From: Sphagnum magellanicum
Lineage: Eukaryota > Streptophyta > Sphagnopsida > Sphagnales > Sphagnaceae
Assembly: GCA_021904315.1 (NCBI GenBank)
Contig: CM038915.1
Coordinates: 7,874,001-7,938,000 of the forward strand
Direction of reading: 5' to 3'
Length of the DNA: 64,000 bases
Made by a program: the position numbers and the translations under genes. Every line of letters starts with the position of its first letter. Positions within the stretch are counted from its first letter, which is position 1. Under the pieces are notes generated by a model, which did not search any database, had not been told where the DNA came from, and worked only from the letters and a program-made list of their open reading frames with translations. Shown here in pieces: positions 10,484-21,587 of this stretch.

Positions 10484-11578
10484 ATGAGTAATAGAACAGT
10501 TGAGCAGCAGAACTTTGATGCCGAGGATCCTTTTGCGGGATTGGCATTGGTCACGAAGCCTGTGCCGAAAGTAAAGCCTGGTCATGTCGTTGTTCGCATT
10601 ACTCTACGCCCCGTCAATCCCACTGATCTGGTTTCCATCAGTTCAAACAAGCTGCGCATTCCAGGCTCCGAAGGATTTGGAATTGTCCACGAAGTAAAGC
10701 AAGCATCATGTTTTTCTTCAGCTTCGTGCAATTTTGTTGGGAAGTATTCTGGGCTCTTTTTTGAGTTTATGTGAGTGTGCGTATGTATCATCGTTGCTCT
10801 GGAATTATGGCAGGTAGGGGAGGGAGTGACAACAGTGGCGAAAGGGCAAAGAGTGGTGCCATTTGTCGGTCGCGAGAGTCACAAAGGGGAGGGGTCATGG
10901 CAGCAATATGTTTCTCTGAAACAGGAGCTTGTATGGCCAGTACCAGACTCAATTTCAGATGAGGCGGCAGCTCAATTTGTCGTCAACCCATGGACAGTGT
11001 ATGGCATGCTGACCGATCTCAAGGTTCCGAAAGGTGAGTATGTGTTGCAAACAGCAGCGGGCTCCGTGCTTGGCCGGCAATTGATACGGCTTGCAAAACA
11101 TTGGGGCATCAAAACCATCAACATTGTACGGCGTGCAGAACAGAAGGAGGAGTTGAAGGCACTAGGTGCAGATGAAGTTATCTCCACGGATAATGAGGAT
11201 GTAGCAACAAGAGTGAAAGAAATCACGGGGGGGAAACTCGCATACGCAGGTATTGACGCTGTGGCTGGCACACTCACAAAACAAGTCACTGCGAGTGTGA
11301 GAGATGGAGGTCAAGTGTTCATCTATGGAGTGTTGGCAGGCTGGGATGCAACCTTAGGAGTGGGAGATTTGTTCAGAGGGGTTCGTGTAGCCGCATGGGC
11401 TCTTCGCTATTCGATTGCTGAGAGATTCGAAGAGTACATTGACAAAGTTTCGAAGCTCATCGAAGCCAAGATCATTGTACCTCGTGAGGGTGAGACTTAT
11501 GATCTGGCTGACTTCCAACTTGCAATCAAGAAATCAACTGAAGTTGCTCGAGGTGGGAAGGTGTTTCTCACTGGTTAA
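10484..11578 (+). CDS. MDR-family NADPH oxidoreductase (enoyl reductase-like), copy 1
   Basis: Two exons, 10484-10693 and 10814-11578, joined in phase 0 at GT...AG to give 324 residues, the usual size for zinc-independent medium-chain reductases. The product should reduce an enoyl thioester or quinone with NADPH. The N-terminal GroES-like domain carries RPVNPTDL (42-49) and PGSEGFG (60-66). The nucleotide-binding fold has AAGSVLGRQ (151-159) and INIVRR (172-177), a placement like that of mitochondrial enoyl-CoA reductases; no zinc ligand set is seen. Relative to copy 2 it differs at about a dozen residues, including RYSIAER for TNSVPER near 268-274 and PREGE for PLVGE near 293-297. The intron here contains a stop, so splicing is required. 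An in-frame ATG lies 78 bp upstream (10406). Exact substrate is not decidable from sequence alone. Confidence 0.9.
10694..10813 (+). other. Intron of reductase copy 1
   Basis: 120-bp GT-AG intron: donor GTAAAGCAAG after the codons GTCCACGAA, acceptor GGCAG before GTAGGGGAGG. Removing it restores a continuous GFGIVHE-VGEGV protein segment, standard for this family. Confidence 0.9.
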
Positions 11579-12830
11579 CAGATCAAATCTTCTGATGCAT
11601 GAATCCAATCCATACTGCGCCAAGAAAAAACTATTTGCACACAAATTCAAGGTGGAGCTTTATTCATCGAAACTCACAAGAGAATCTGATGGTGGAATTT
11701 GCTAGGATATTGTGCTTTTCCAGAAGAGTTTTACACACTTTGGTGGAACCTCTTGCTTGATCAACATGGAAGTAGGTGTTTTGTTAAAAGTTGTACAAAC
11801 CCTAACTAGTACGGGATATAGATTTGATATGAGCATATCAAACAGATTCTGTGAATTAGTTCAAGATCAGACACAGACAGTGCACACAGTGTTATGCCTC
11901 CAGTTATGTTCACCATACTGGGGTCAAATTGTAGACGGTACTCAATCTTGACTGTCTTGGTATGTGTTGTTTGCACCAAAAACATTATGACTCAAAACAA
12001 TTGCACAATACCTCTCTTGTTTATGTGACACCAAGGCTCTTCTCTCCAATGCTCCCATAATATTGATGGAATCACCATGTCCCACCTCACCACCTGAGAC
12101 ATTACACCCCGTTTTGTAGGAATATTCCCCTCTCCCTCTGCAGTAACCTGCAGCCTTCCTGCCACACCCCTCCTCTCTGGCAACTGCATTACTAGCATTT
12201 TCTGCAACCTAGGGTTGTAACTCCCTACTCTCCCTTGAACAATTCTGACACCCAATATTGTCCCTGCACTCCTTGTGCACAAATACGTGCAAGGCACCAA
12301 TGACTATGTGATGAGGTTGCAACCAACACCTGCGTGCTGCCAGTCACCCAACTCTTGTAAACCCTCTAAAAATCTAGTAGGCAAACCACAGTCAAGTACC
12401 TTTTCTTGTGGTATAAGTTTAATGCCACAGCACATGAATTGAAAAACATTTAGCAAGATTCAAGGATGTAGCAAGCACCAGTGAAGACAATGATGAACAA
12501 AAGTCATGGGACAAGCTCTTCAAGAGTAGCATGTACAAGGTGATGGATATGCTGGGACAATGCTTTCCCATTCAGCTGGTTCTGATCCCAAATCAACGTC
12601 TTCAAATATTTCTACTCGTCAATTGGTCATGCCATGTTCAGATCCAAAGCTGCCAAGTCTTGCCCCACCACATCCTTGAAAATTCAGAAAATCATTTTTA
12701 TTCAGAAAAGGTAAAATCTACGAATGCAATAGAAATTAAGGATATCTTGTTTAGGTTAAACATACACTTGATGTAAATTTTTTAGGGTTAAATTATGTGG
12801 ATCAACACTTTTAGTATTGAGGCATCTATA
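11579..12830. other. 3' flank of reductase copy 1, conserved among units
   Basis: Conserved with the other units (for example AATTGCACAATACCT and CCTAGGGTTGTAACTCCC) but with no convincing gene. A 102-codon minus frame at 11992-12300 is not kept open in the other copies. Probably 3' UTR and duplicated intergenic DNA. Confidence 0.5.
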
Positions 12831-12849
12831 TTTCACACATCCGAATTGC

Positions 12850-13240
12850 AAAACACCAAAGCACAAACCCCAGACTCATTGATCACAAAACAACACAACT
12901 CAAAAACTCCAAAAATCAGATTCCCAAACTCACTAATCACAACTCAACAAAACAGAAAAAAATCAAGAATTGTAGAATTCATAACAATATAACTCCAAAA
13001 ACTCAGATTTCAAAACTTCAAAACAACAAAACTTAGAACTTTAAAAACTCTAGAAACTCCGAACTCAAAACTCCAGAAACTCAAAATTCTAAACTCCATA
13101 AACTCCATAAACTCAAAACCATAAAAACTCCAAAAACTCAAAACTAAAGACACTCCAAAAATTCAGAACTACATAAATTCTAGAAACTTAGAACTCCAAT
13201 TACTTAGAAATTTCATAAACTCAAAAGCAATCAACTACTG
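12850..13240. repeat. A/C-rich degenerate AACTCCAAAAACTC repeat, unit 1
   Basis: Low-complexity tract of short AACTCCAAAAACTC-like repeats (10-17 bp). It recurs at 27140-27530 and 36110-36440, so it was part of the ancestral unit. Confidence 0.7.
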
Positions 13241-13487
13241 AAATTCAATAGTCAACACAAAGTTCCCAACTAAGAGAATACCCAATCCCAAGCATGCATC
13301 CTCATGAAATCAAGATGTTCCTCACTTTGTCATCCTCTCCACATTCTTCCTTTAAAATCTTTATTGTGCTTGTGTTATAGTAAGGAGATTACTATTGAAA
13401 CAATAATGTCTGAATAACGTGCTTGACCATTGTCCATTTAGTACTAACAACAACAAAAAAATCTCATGTTATTGGAAAGCTGAAAAA

Positions 13488-16400
13488 TTAGGAACTATCA
13501 ATAGTGCCCAGTAATTTTAAGGCAGGATTTGATTTCAAATCAACAACGTAGGTGATGTTAATAGGACAATTATGAAGGTTAGTGAAGACATGGCCAAATG
13601 TTGTGTTAATGTTGATAGTATGAAGTAGTGGCTGTCGAAAGATGGCATCCAACCTATTGTTCTTGGGCAACTCTTTTTTGAACATGTTTCAAAATGTGTC
13701 TTCAAAATCAATTGTGGAACCACTAATACTTGGTAAACATACAAAGACATTTTCTTCATCTACAAAAACAACAATAGGTAACACATTGTTCATGGTATTC
13801 ATAGAAATAGAAGCTATAAAAATAGTAATAGATGAAAGACCGCCAACAACTCTAGAAGTCAACATAGTAGTAGAAAGGCCATCATTCATAAGATGATAAT
13901 CAATTCTTGCAACAATAGAAATAGTCACAAAGCCAATATCACTAGCTCCATCAACAACTGTGTCTTCTTTAAGATAGTAATGAACTTGCATTTCAAAAAA
14001 AACCTCAACAATGAAAGAAAAAAACTTATAATACTTTAAAGCCAAATATGACAAACGTTATCATGAAACCTTAAAGTTGTTTTGGAAAAAAAAAACCTAA
14101 TTTGCTTTTTTATGTGCTTTCACATTAGCCTCAAACTAATCTGTAATGGATTTCGGAATTATTGTAGGCAGTTTTGATATCTGCATACAACATTCAACAA
14201 AATGAAATACAAAAAATAGTTCTCAATAAAAAACACAACCTCAAACATAAATTACTACCTTTTTTTTTCCCATAGGAATTAATCTTTTCAGCAAATGTTT
14301 TTTCATAGCATAACAATTGATTAGATTTCAAATCTTCACTAATAACACATTGCATGGCCCGATCTCAAAGATGTTATTCTAATTGGTTATACCTATACAC
14401 ATAACAAATAACAAAAACATAAAAGGAAGATGATAGAAATTAAAAAGAAAAAGACAAAAATATAAAACAAAAGCAAATGAAAATAGAAACAAGAAAAAAT
14501 TACTTTAAAAATTACTTTCCATATATATGAAATTGGATCCTGATGACTAGTTACCTCCATCCCATATTCATGAGGCACAAATGCCTCCTCCATTCAAGTG
14601 ATTCCAACACCTCCGCTAGTTTTATTTGAAAGTACCTTATTTGTCAAATTTGGAAAATCATTAATGAATTTGTCCATAATTGGTTTCGACCAATTAGAAT
14701 AGTTGTAAATTGAATATCATTAGGAAAACCTCCATTTAGGATTAGATTGCAAAAATAGTAGATGTGGTCTAAGCTTATAAAAAAGCCAAAAAGTAAGACG
14801 ATGATGAACAAGTTCTTTGAAAATCACAATAACATCAGCAACTAGGTAGTCAACAACAGGCTTAAACTGATCAACAAAACACCAGGTGATGTCAATCCGC
14901 TAGTTCTTGGAAACACCTTGACAAAACCTTAAAACAATAATAGTAGGCATTGAAACCAAATTAAATTCACCAAAATCAACATTACAAAATTTAAAACACC
15001 CCCTGATCATAAGATTTTGCATGTAAAAATAGCCAAATTTGAGGTTCAAATTACAAGCAGATGTAGGTTGACATGTTGCTTGGGCCAACATCTTTTGTTT
15101 TTTTCAATAGATAAAATGTTAGATTTATTCATTAATTTGCCAAGACCAACAGTCGACGGTTGAAAAGTTATTTCATTTCCAACAACTTTCACATGATGGT
15201 ACCTTACATCCGTGAATATGTTAAAGGGAATTGGAAGTGTTTTACTTGATTCCATGATTTGTTATTCCTGCCTTTATTTAATAAATCTTTCAATACTACA
15301 TATCAAGGCTTGAATGGTGCAAAAAAAACAAGTCAAGAAACATAGCAAAAGCTCAAACCTACACAAGCACAAACTAATTAGAAAAGATAAAAATAGCCTA
15401 AAGCCTAAACAAAAATCCTCAACCTAAAACCAGAAAGAAACATCAAGTATACAAGAAATGTTTCTAATAAATAAAAACTTGAAACCTAAACATAAACCCC
15501 AAACTTAAAACCTTCAAATAAACCTTAAACCTAAAACCTTAACATAAACCTTAAACCTAATACAGAAAAAAAAACACATAACTTATAGAAGCATAGATAA
15601 AATAGAAAGAAGAAAAACACATGATGAAAAACAAACCCAATTATTAAAAACTTTCAAGAAATCGTAAAGAATTATACTTGGTTCGAGGATGTAAGCTGCC
15701 ATTTTTTTCTACAACATACAAAATAAAAGATGACAACATATCCTCAAGGTCCTTGATTGAACCTTCATCTTCAAGCAAATCAATACCAGATTTTGTTGTG
15801 TCAAAACCACGAAACGATCTCCATTCATTAAACACATTCATTGCCCAAAGCTCCATGTGCTTGCTCATTTTTCAACTTCCCTTACTAACATTTTCCAAAT
15901 CCTTATCATTAATTTCAAGAAATCAAGATTCGAAAATTGGCTCCCTAATAGGAAATTCATAATTAATCCTTTCAACAACCTCATTCCTAATATCACATTA
16001 ACATGAATAAAAAGAAAATATGCAAAAGCAACAACATCAAAATTTAAATGGAAACTTGGATCAAGTATAAGAGGAGGCATAGGAGAAGGCACATAAATAA
16101 AAACCTCATTGCAAGGATCAACAACAAATGTAAATGTGGAGGCATTAGGAAAGAAATCAAACTTGTCTTCTAAATGTAAATTGATGTAAGGGTTTCAAAA
16201 ATGCCCACAAGAATCACTAGTTGTTTCAAGATGTAATACAATAGAATAAAGAGGAGGCTTATTATTATTAAGATGCAACTAAATGGAATTAATAGGAGGT
16301 TTATCAACATAAAAGGTAACATTAGATGAATGAAATTTAATGCACTGCACATAAATCTCATCTCCATTAGTGGACCACAACAATTCATCAAAGACATTAG

Positions 16401-18650
16401 TAGTCAAAGATGGTGTAATAAAAGGTGTAGTAGGACAGAAACCATAAGGATGTAGGTCAAAGAATTCATTGGATAAAGAAGAAGGTGAAAGTAAGATCTC
16501 TTTGAAAACATTTTTTTCCTATAGAGCCTTCATAACATAATTTCTTCCTAGATGTTTCATTAGTAGTAGACATTACAAAAATAGTTTTAAAAAAAAAAAA
16601 ACATCAAAACTAAAAGAAATGTCGCAACCCTAGCCTTGGGCTCAAGAGCAAGGCAAAAGCTTACGAAGGTGCGGGCCAAGAATGAGCCCGAGAATCACAT
16701 TTCATGTTCTCGGGAATGCAAGAGACTATGAGGGAATGAACTACCACACTCCCAAATGACCTCCCACTTTGGGAATTGGAGTCCCAATGGACTTCTGAAT
16801 CTTCAAAGGGCAATTGTAGGGGTCAAAACTCATTGGATTAAGATGTTCCTTATATCATTGAAAAGATCTTGGAACGTAAATATCTGAATGGGCTCGCATC
16901 ACCCATTTGGACACTTAGAACACAAGTTATGGCCAAAAGAAGGGTCGGGAGTCAAATTGACAATATGACTCCCGACCATTAAAAGTCAGGAATCGCCCCA
17001 ATTCCCTTGCGTGTAGGTGGTGTGCCACATACTGTTGGAAAGCTCTTGATAAAGGCTACAACGTTTCTTGAGAACTCATCTCCATCGGAGGTCTATACAC
17101 AAAGTTATGGGCCTCCAAAGTCGCGATAGTCCCAACTTTGGGAACTTCGGGACTCCCATTTGGGAGTCCCAGGACAAAATGCCACTTGAATGCTGGCCCT
17201 ATGGTTAGGTATAAAGTATACTATAAGGGGGAAGGTGGTGGCTTCCCCCAGTCTGGGCCATGGTGAGTTTTGTGAGTCCGAGTTTGCCTGTGGTGAATCC
17301 GTGCACTAAAAATGCTCAAACTATGCTAACCAACTTGTTGTTTGGTTTGTGCAGGTTTGTGTGAGTGATTGAAGTGCTTGTCAATCTTCCTAGTCCCATC
17401 CCGGAGTTCCAGCATGCCCGTCTACCTTCGAAATGCTACGAACCAGGGAATGTGCCCCAACTTCTTACTCTTCCGGTGTTTTCATCTTAGATTCACATTT
17501 GAGTTTATTGAAGATGTTGGGAGTGTGTCAAGAAATGCTTCTAATAGATAGGAACTTGAAACCTAAACATAAACCCCAAACTTAAAACCTTCAAATAAAC
17601 CCTAAACTTAAAACCTTAACATAAACCTTAAACCTAATACCAAAAAAAAAAACACATAACTTATAGATGCATAGATAAAATAGAAAGAAGAAAAACACAA
17701 GATAAAAAAAAACCCAATTATAAAAACTTTCAAGAAATGGTAAAGAATTATACTTGGTTGGATGATGTAGGCTGCCATTTTTTTTTGCAATGTACAAAAC
17801 AAAAGATGAGAGCATATCCTCAATGTCCTTGATTAAACCTTCATCTTAAAACAAATTAGAAATAAATCTCATTGAGTCAAAACCACGAAACGGTCTCCAT
17901 TCATTGAACACATTCATTGCCCTAATCTTGAAGTGCTTGCTCACTTTTGAACTTCCCTTGTTAACATTTTCCAACTCCTTATCATTCATTTCAAAAAATT
18001 GAGATTTCAAAAATGGCTCCTTAATAGGAAATTCATAATTAATCCTTTCAACAACCTCATTCCTAATATCACATTAACATGAATAAAAGGAAAAGATGCA
18101 AAAGCAACAACATCAAAATTTAAATGGAAACTTGGATCAAGTATAAGAGGAGGCATAGGAGAAGGTACATAAATAAAAACCTCATTGCAAGGATCAACAA
18201 CAAATGCAAATGTGGAAGCATTAGGAAAGAAATCAAACTTGTCTTCTAAATGTAAATTGATGTAAGGGTTTCAAAAATGCCCACAAGAATCACTAGTTGT
18301 TTCAAGATGTAATACAATAGAATAAAGAGGAGGTTTATTACTATTAAGATGCAACTAAATGGAATTAATAGGAGGTTTATCAATAGAAAAGGGAACATTA
18401 GATGAATGAAATTTAATGCATTGCACATAAATGTCATCTCCATTAATGGACCACAACAATTCATCAAAGACATTAGTAGTCAAAAATGGTGTAATAAATG
18501 GTGTAGTAGGACAAAAACCATAAGGATGTAGGTCAAAGAATTCATTAGATAAAGAAGATGAAAGTAAGATCTCTTTCAAAATTTGAAAAACATTTTTTCC
18601 TATAGAGCCTTCACCACATTATTTCATCCTATATGCTTCATCAATAGTAG
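13488..18650 (-). pseudogene. Crypton/DUF3504-like tyrosine recombinase, copy 2 (fullest)
   Basis: Reading the minus strand from 16573: an N-terminal block with FDLHPYGFCPTTPFITP (about 16460), then LWAMNVFNEWRSFRGFD (15850-15800) and SSFILYVVEKNGSLHPRTKY (15740-15680). After an intron come IPFNIFTDVRYHHVKVVGNE (15229-15170) and a SIEK block, then YFYMQNLMIRGCFKF (IRG, Arg codon 15002-15004, fitting the first catalytic Arg). Next a KWRFS...PIGRNQL-like stretch and FPNLTNKVLSN...MEEAFVPHEYGMEVTSHQDP (14690-14530), the place of HxxR and GH...Y. C-terminal exons follow (14365-14275; 14054-13488). Frameshifts, stops, a solo LTR and an internal duplication (17531-18650) disable it. HxxR is NKVLSN, lacking His and Arg. 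Family call is my inference from motif order. Confidence 0.55.
16620..17530 (-). mobile_element. Solo LTR, family A (reverse orientation), TSD AGAAA
   Basis: A 911-bp element, reverse complement of the LTR at 1713: begins TGTCGCAACCCTAGCCTTGG and ends GGGAGTGTGTCA, flanked by AGAAA at 16615-16619 and 17531-17535. It sits between two copies of the same recombinase segment (15450-16619 and 17531-18670). Confidence 0.9.
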
Positions 18651-18670
18651 AGATTACAAAAATAGAAAAA
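17531..18670 (-). repeat. Direct duplication of the recombinase 5' segment (copy 2b)
   Basis: Repeats 15450-16619 in the same orientation: telomere-like intron tract, the AMNVFNEWRPFRGFD block (minus, about 17930-17880), SSFVLYIAKKNGSLHHPTKY (17812-17750), and the N-terminal block near 18579-18355. The start codon is ATC here. Only units with this duplication have it, so it postdates the array's unit duplication or was lost elsewhere. Confidence 0.8.
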
Positions 18671-19200
18671 AAAATAATAGACACAAAAGGGGGAAAAAGA
18701 AAGTAAAAAAGGAAAAAAATTACATTACATTATTTGAAGATTGAAGATGAAATTTAGATTTATTATCAGAAGAACATGCATAAAAAATCTACAAAGCAAA
18801 AACATAGAAAAAAACACTTCCACACATGAAACAATAATAAAATTTTAAAAATGATGAAAGAAACTTGTAAAAGAAGTGAAAATGCAAGTAAGGGGAAAAA
18901 GAAAAAACAAAAATACGTGCAAACATCAAGCGTAATGAAAAATACAAAAACAATTGTGATATGGGAAATGCCATGATGCCTTAACACCAATGGTAAATTA
19001 AGAAAATATAGAAAAAAAATCATCACGAAGATGAGCAGAAAAAAATAATTGCAAAATCAAACAAGAAAGGAGATACGATAAAATATGAATGAAAAAACTA
19101 TAAAAAAGCAAGTTGAAGGAGAGGAGATTTTCATAGCAACATGCAAAATTGAAATGCATTGAAATAGAAGTGTAGCCGCTGACGAAGAGAAGTTAATTGT
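18671..19200. other. Spacer upstream of recombinase copy 2, no gene
   Basis: A-rich spacer matching 8656-9190. No credible reading frame; minus-strand frames here are low-complexity Phe/Leu-rich translations of A-rich DNA. Confidence 0.4.
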
Positions 19201-19590
19201 CAAAAAGAATGCAATGAAAAGCTGATAACAAAAAATGCATGAAGTGTGCATTAAAAAAAAAATCAAAAATAACAAAATGGAAAGAATGCAAAGAAAAGTC
19301 AACATCAAGCGTTGTGAGAAGTGCGCACTAAAGAAAAGAAACCCAAGAACACCAAAATGAAAGAATGCAATGAGGAGTTGGCAACATCTACTACAAGAAG
19401 TGCAGAATGAAAAGAAGGAACGCAAGAATAGAAAAATGAAAACAATGCAATGAGAAGCCGACGTCAAGTACCACAAAAACTGAGTACTAAAAGGAAAAGT
19501 ATAAGAACAACAAACTGAAAACAATGCAACGAACAAACAACAACAGCTATTGCTAAAAATGCACACTAGAAAAAAAAAAGGGGGGCAAGA
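19200..19590. repeat. ~80-bp minisatellite, unit 2
   Basis: Counterpart of the array at 9195-9580, about five copies with the same GAATGCAATGA and GTGCGCACTAAA anchors. Confidence 0.7.
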
Positions 19591-19734
19591 CGATCACCTC
19601 AATAAATAGCTATGGTTTAACCTAAAGCCATGGAAAATAATGATGAACAGAAAAATGTACGTCTCATTTTAAGGCTTCTTTCTGCTGAAAACATGCGCCA
19701 AAAGAAATACCTTGGTTTAAAAAATTGGGGCGCT

Positions 19735-19795
19735 TTACCTAAGGGTTTAGGGTTTATGTAGGGTTTACCCTATACCTTAAAACCTAGACCCTTAC
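19735..19795. promoter_or_regulatory. Telo-box palindrome upstream of reductase copy 2
   Basis: Two TTTAGGG-type repeats followed by inverted ones (AGGGTTTAGGGTTTA, then TAGGGTTTACCCTATA) make a short hairpin. AAACCCTA telo-boxes are known plant promoter elements. Present in units 2-4 (also near 34055 and 42570), absent in unit 1. Role is inferred only. Confidence 0.35.
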
Positions 19796-20034
19796 CCTAT
19801 TAAAAAAAAACCTGGCCGAGACGCTAGACTGATGCTTCCGTAGTAACTCTCTAGGTACCTCCCCAGGAAAATCGCCCCGAAGCCTCCCATGGGCTCAGGA
19901 ACAACGTCAGCTTTTTCCTTAGAAATATCTATCGTCGAAAGCCTTGAAGAAAAAACTACAGAAATGCTTGTGGGTCCCAGAAGCTTATTGGCATGAACAC
20001 CATTTTGCAGCTGGGGATCCTGGTTATCGAACAT
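19792..20034 (-). CDS. Small conserved ORF divergent from the reductase gene, unit 2
   Basis: 80-codon frame homologous to that at 9742-10020, with the same SRLSTIDISKEKADV core but without the QLQNGAHA duplication. Starts 465 bp upstream of reductase copy 2 on the opposite strand. Unknown family. Confidence 0.35.
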   Translation of the reverse strand: MFDNQDPQLQNGVHANKLLGPTSISVVFSSRLSTIDISKEKADVVPEPMGGFGAIFLGRYLESYYGSISLASRPGFFLIG

Positions 20035-20304
20035 CCTGGACTGAGTAGTAGAGGATTTTGGCTAACATAACAAGTTAGACGCACACATGTTTCCAGAATT
20101 CTGCCGACCTGGTTCATTGGATCTGCACTCTCCCTGCATGAGTACTTAGTGTTCACTGAAAAGGGTTGCAATTGTTGTATTTAAAGCTTATACACAGGCT
20201 TCAGTTTCCAGACGTCGCTGACCAAGCAGCGGAAGAACCCAGCCAATTTTGTCCTACGCTGTTGCAACTGGAATTGCAGCACCTTGTGGTAGTGCCTGAG
20301 CGGT

Positions 20305-20312
20305 TATAAATA
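20305..20312 (+). promoter_or_regulatory. TATA box of reductase copy 2
   Basis: A consensus TATAAATA 194 bp upstream of the ATG, predicting a leader of roughly 160 nt. Aligned positions in units 1 and 4 are also TATA-like. Unit 3 has lost this region. Confidence 0.6.
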
Positions 20313-20498
20313 GTAGAGTGAAATTCTGGTGTGGAATTGATTTCGCCAAGGACATCTGTTCTAGTGCTTCTGTAGTTTTTTTAAGCTCTATTCTCTTGAG
20401 GTGGAAGCTATTAGGGGACGTTGCTTTGGGTGATCAACAGCCTGCGGGATTGTTCAGTACAGAATTCGAGGTTTCTTGGTTCACCCACACACAACAAG

Positions 20499-21587
20499 AT
20501 GAGTAATAGAGCAGTTGAGCAGCAGAACTTTGATGCCGAGGATCCTTTTGCGGGATTGGCATTGGTCACGAAGCCTGTGCCGAAAGCAGAGCCTGGTCAT
20601 GTCGTTGTTCGCATTACTCTGCGCCCCGTCAATCCCACTGATCTGCTTTCCATCAGTTCAAACAGGCTGCGCATTCCAGGCTCCGAAGGATTTGGAATTG
20701 TCCACGAAGTAAAGCAAGCATCCTGTTTTTCTTCAGCTTCGTGCAATTTTGTTGTATCCTTGCTCTTTTTTGAGTTTATGTGTGTGTGCGTATGTATCAT
20801 CGTTGCTCTGGAATTGTGGCAGGTAGGGGAGGGAGTGACAACAGTGGCGAAAGGGCAAAGAGTGGTGCCATTTGTCGGTCGCGAGCGTCACAAAGGGGAG
20901 GGGTCATGGCAGCAATATGTTTCTCTGAAACAGGAGCTTGTATGGCCAGTACCAGACTCAATTTCAGATGAAGCGGCAGCTCAATTTGTCGTCAACCCAT
21001 GGACAGTGTATGGCATTCTGACCGATCTCAAGGTTCCGAAAGGTGAGTATGTCTTGCAAACAGCAGCGGGCTCCGTGCTTGGCCGGCAATTGATACGGCT
21101 TGCAAAACATTGGGGCATCAAAACCATCAACATTGTACGGCGTGCAGAACAGAAGGAGGAGTTGAAGGCACTAGGTGCAGATGAAGTTATCTCCACGGAT
21201 AATGAGGATGTAGCAACAAGAGTGAAAGAAATCACGGGGGGGAAACTCGCATACGCAGGTATTGACGCTGTGGCTGGCACACTCACAAAACAAGTCACTG
21301 CGAGTGTGAGAGATGGAGGTCAAGTGTTCATCTATGGAGTGTTGGCAGGCTGGGATGCAACCTTAGGAGTGGGAGATTTATTCAGAGGTGTTCGTGTAGC
21401 CGCATGGGCTCTTACCAATTCGGTTCCTGAGAGATTCGAAGAGTACATTGACAAAGTTTCGAAGCTCATCGAAGCCAAGATCATTGTACCTCTTGTGGGT
21501 GAGACTTATGATCTGGCTGACTTCCAACTTGCAATCAAGAAATCAACGGAAGTTGCTCGAGGTGGGAAGGTGTTTCTCACTGGTTAA
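20499..21587 (+). CDS. MDR-family NADPH oxidoreductase (enoyl reductase-like), copy 2
   Basis: Exons 20499-20708 and 20823-21587 encode 324 residues: RPVNPTDL (42-49), PGSEGFG (60-66), AAGSVLGRQ (151-159) as cofactor-binding loop, INIVRR (172-177) for NADPH, and a C-terminal LADFQLAIKKS (301-311) helix. Most like the trans-2-enoyl-CoA reductase / quinone oxidoreductase branch of the MDR superfamily; a soluble enzyme. I chose the ATG at 20499 because the reductase domain homology starts just after it, but an in-frame ATG at 20421 adds 26 residues and could give an organelle-targeted form. The 114-bp intron is a multiple of three and has no stop, so an unspliced message would still read through. 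Frame and motifs are intact, so this copy is likely functional. Confidence 0.92.
   Translation: MSNRAVEQQNFDAEDPFAGLALVTKPVPKAEPGHVVVRITLRPVNPTDLLSISSNRLRIPGSEGFGIVHEVKQASCFSSASCNFVVSLLFFEFMCVCVCIIVALELWQVGEGVTTVAKGQRVVPFVGRERHKGEGSWQQYVSLKQELVWPVPDSISDEAAAQFVVNPWTVYGILTDLKVPKGEYVLQTAAGSVLGRQLIRLAKHWGIKTINIVRRAEQKEELKALGADEVISTDNEDVATRVKEITGGKLAYAGIDAVAGTLTKQVTASVRDGGQVFIYGVLAGWDATLGVGDLFRGVRVAAWALTNSVPERFEEYIDKVSKLIEAKIIVPLVGETYDLADFQLAIKKSTEVARGGKVFLTG
20709..20822 (+). other. Intron of reductase copy 2 (open in frame)
   Basis: 114-bp GT-AG intron aligned with those of copies 1 and 4, but 5-6 bp shorter. With 38 codons and no stop it would insert a Cys/Phe-rich stretch if retained. The other two introns (120 and 119 bp) do not stay open to the second exon. 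Confidence 0.85.

Larger units (their letters stand above)
7190..15099. repeat. Tandem unit 1 of the reductase/recombinase array
   Basis: First of four head-to-tail copies. The landmark around 7195 (a minus-strand block ending in an IEK codon run) recurs at 15100, 31810 and 40000. Subtracting later insertions from the spacing gives an ancestral unit of about 7.9 kb. Contents in plus-strand order: 5' part of the recombinase gene (minus), minisatellite spacer, small minus ORF, reductase gene (plus), 3' flank, A/C-rich repeat, then the 3' part of the next recombinase gene. Unit 1's own recombinase is cut at the array edge. Confidence 0.85.

Noticed and set aside
10303..10491. 62-codon ORF overlapping the reductase start in copies 1 and 2
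   Set aside because: Its ATG is only 6-14 bp from the TATA box, so it is probably not in the transcript, and the frame is broken in copy 4.
10972..11289. 105-codon antisense frames inside all reductase copies
   Set aside because: They mirror the conserved sense exon and have no independent support; conservation follows from the plus-strand gene.
11992..12300. 102-codon minus frame downstream of reductase copy 1
   Set aside because: In the other units the frame is shortened or shifted, so there is no sign of coding selection.
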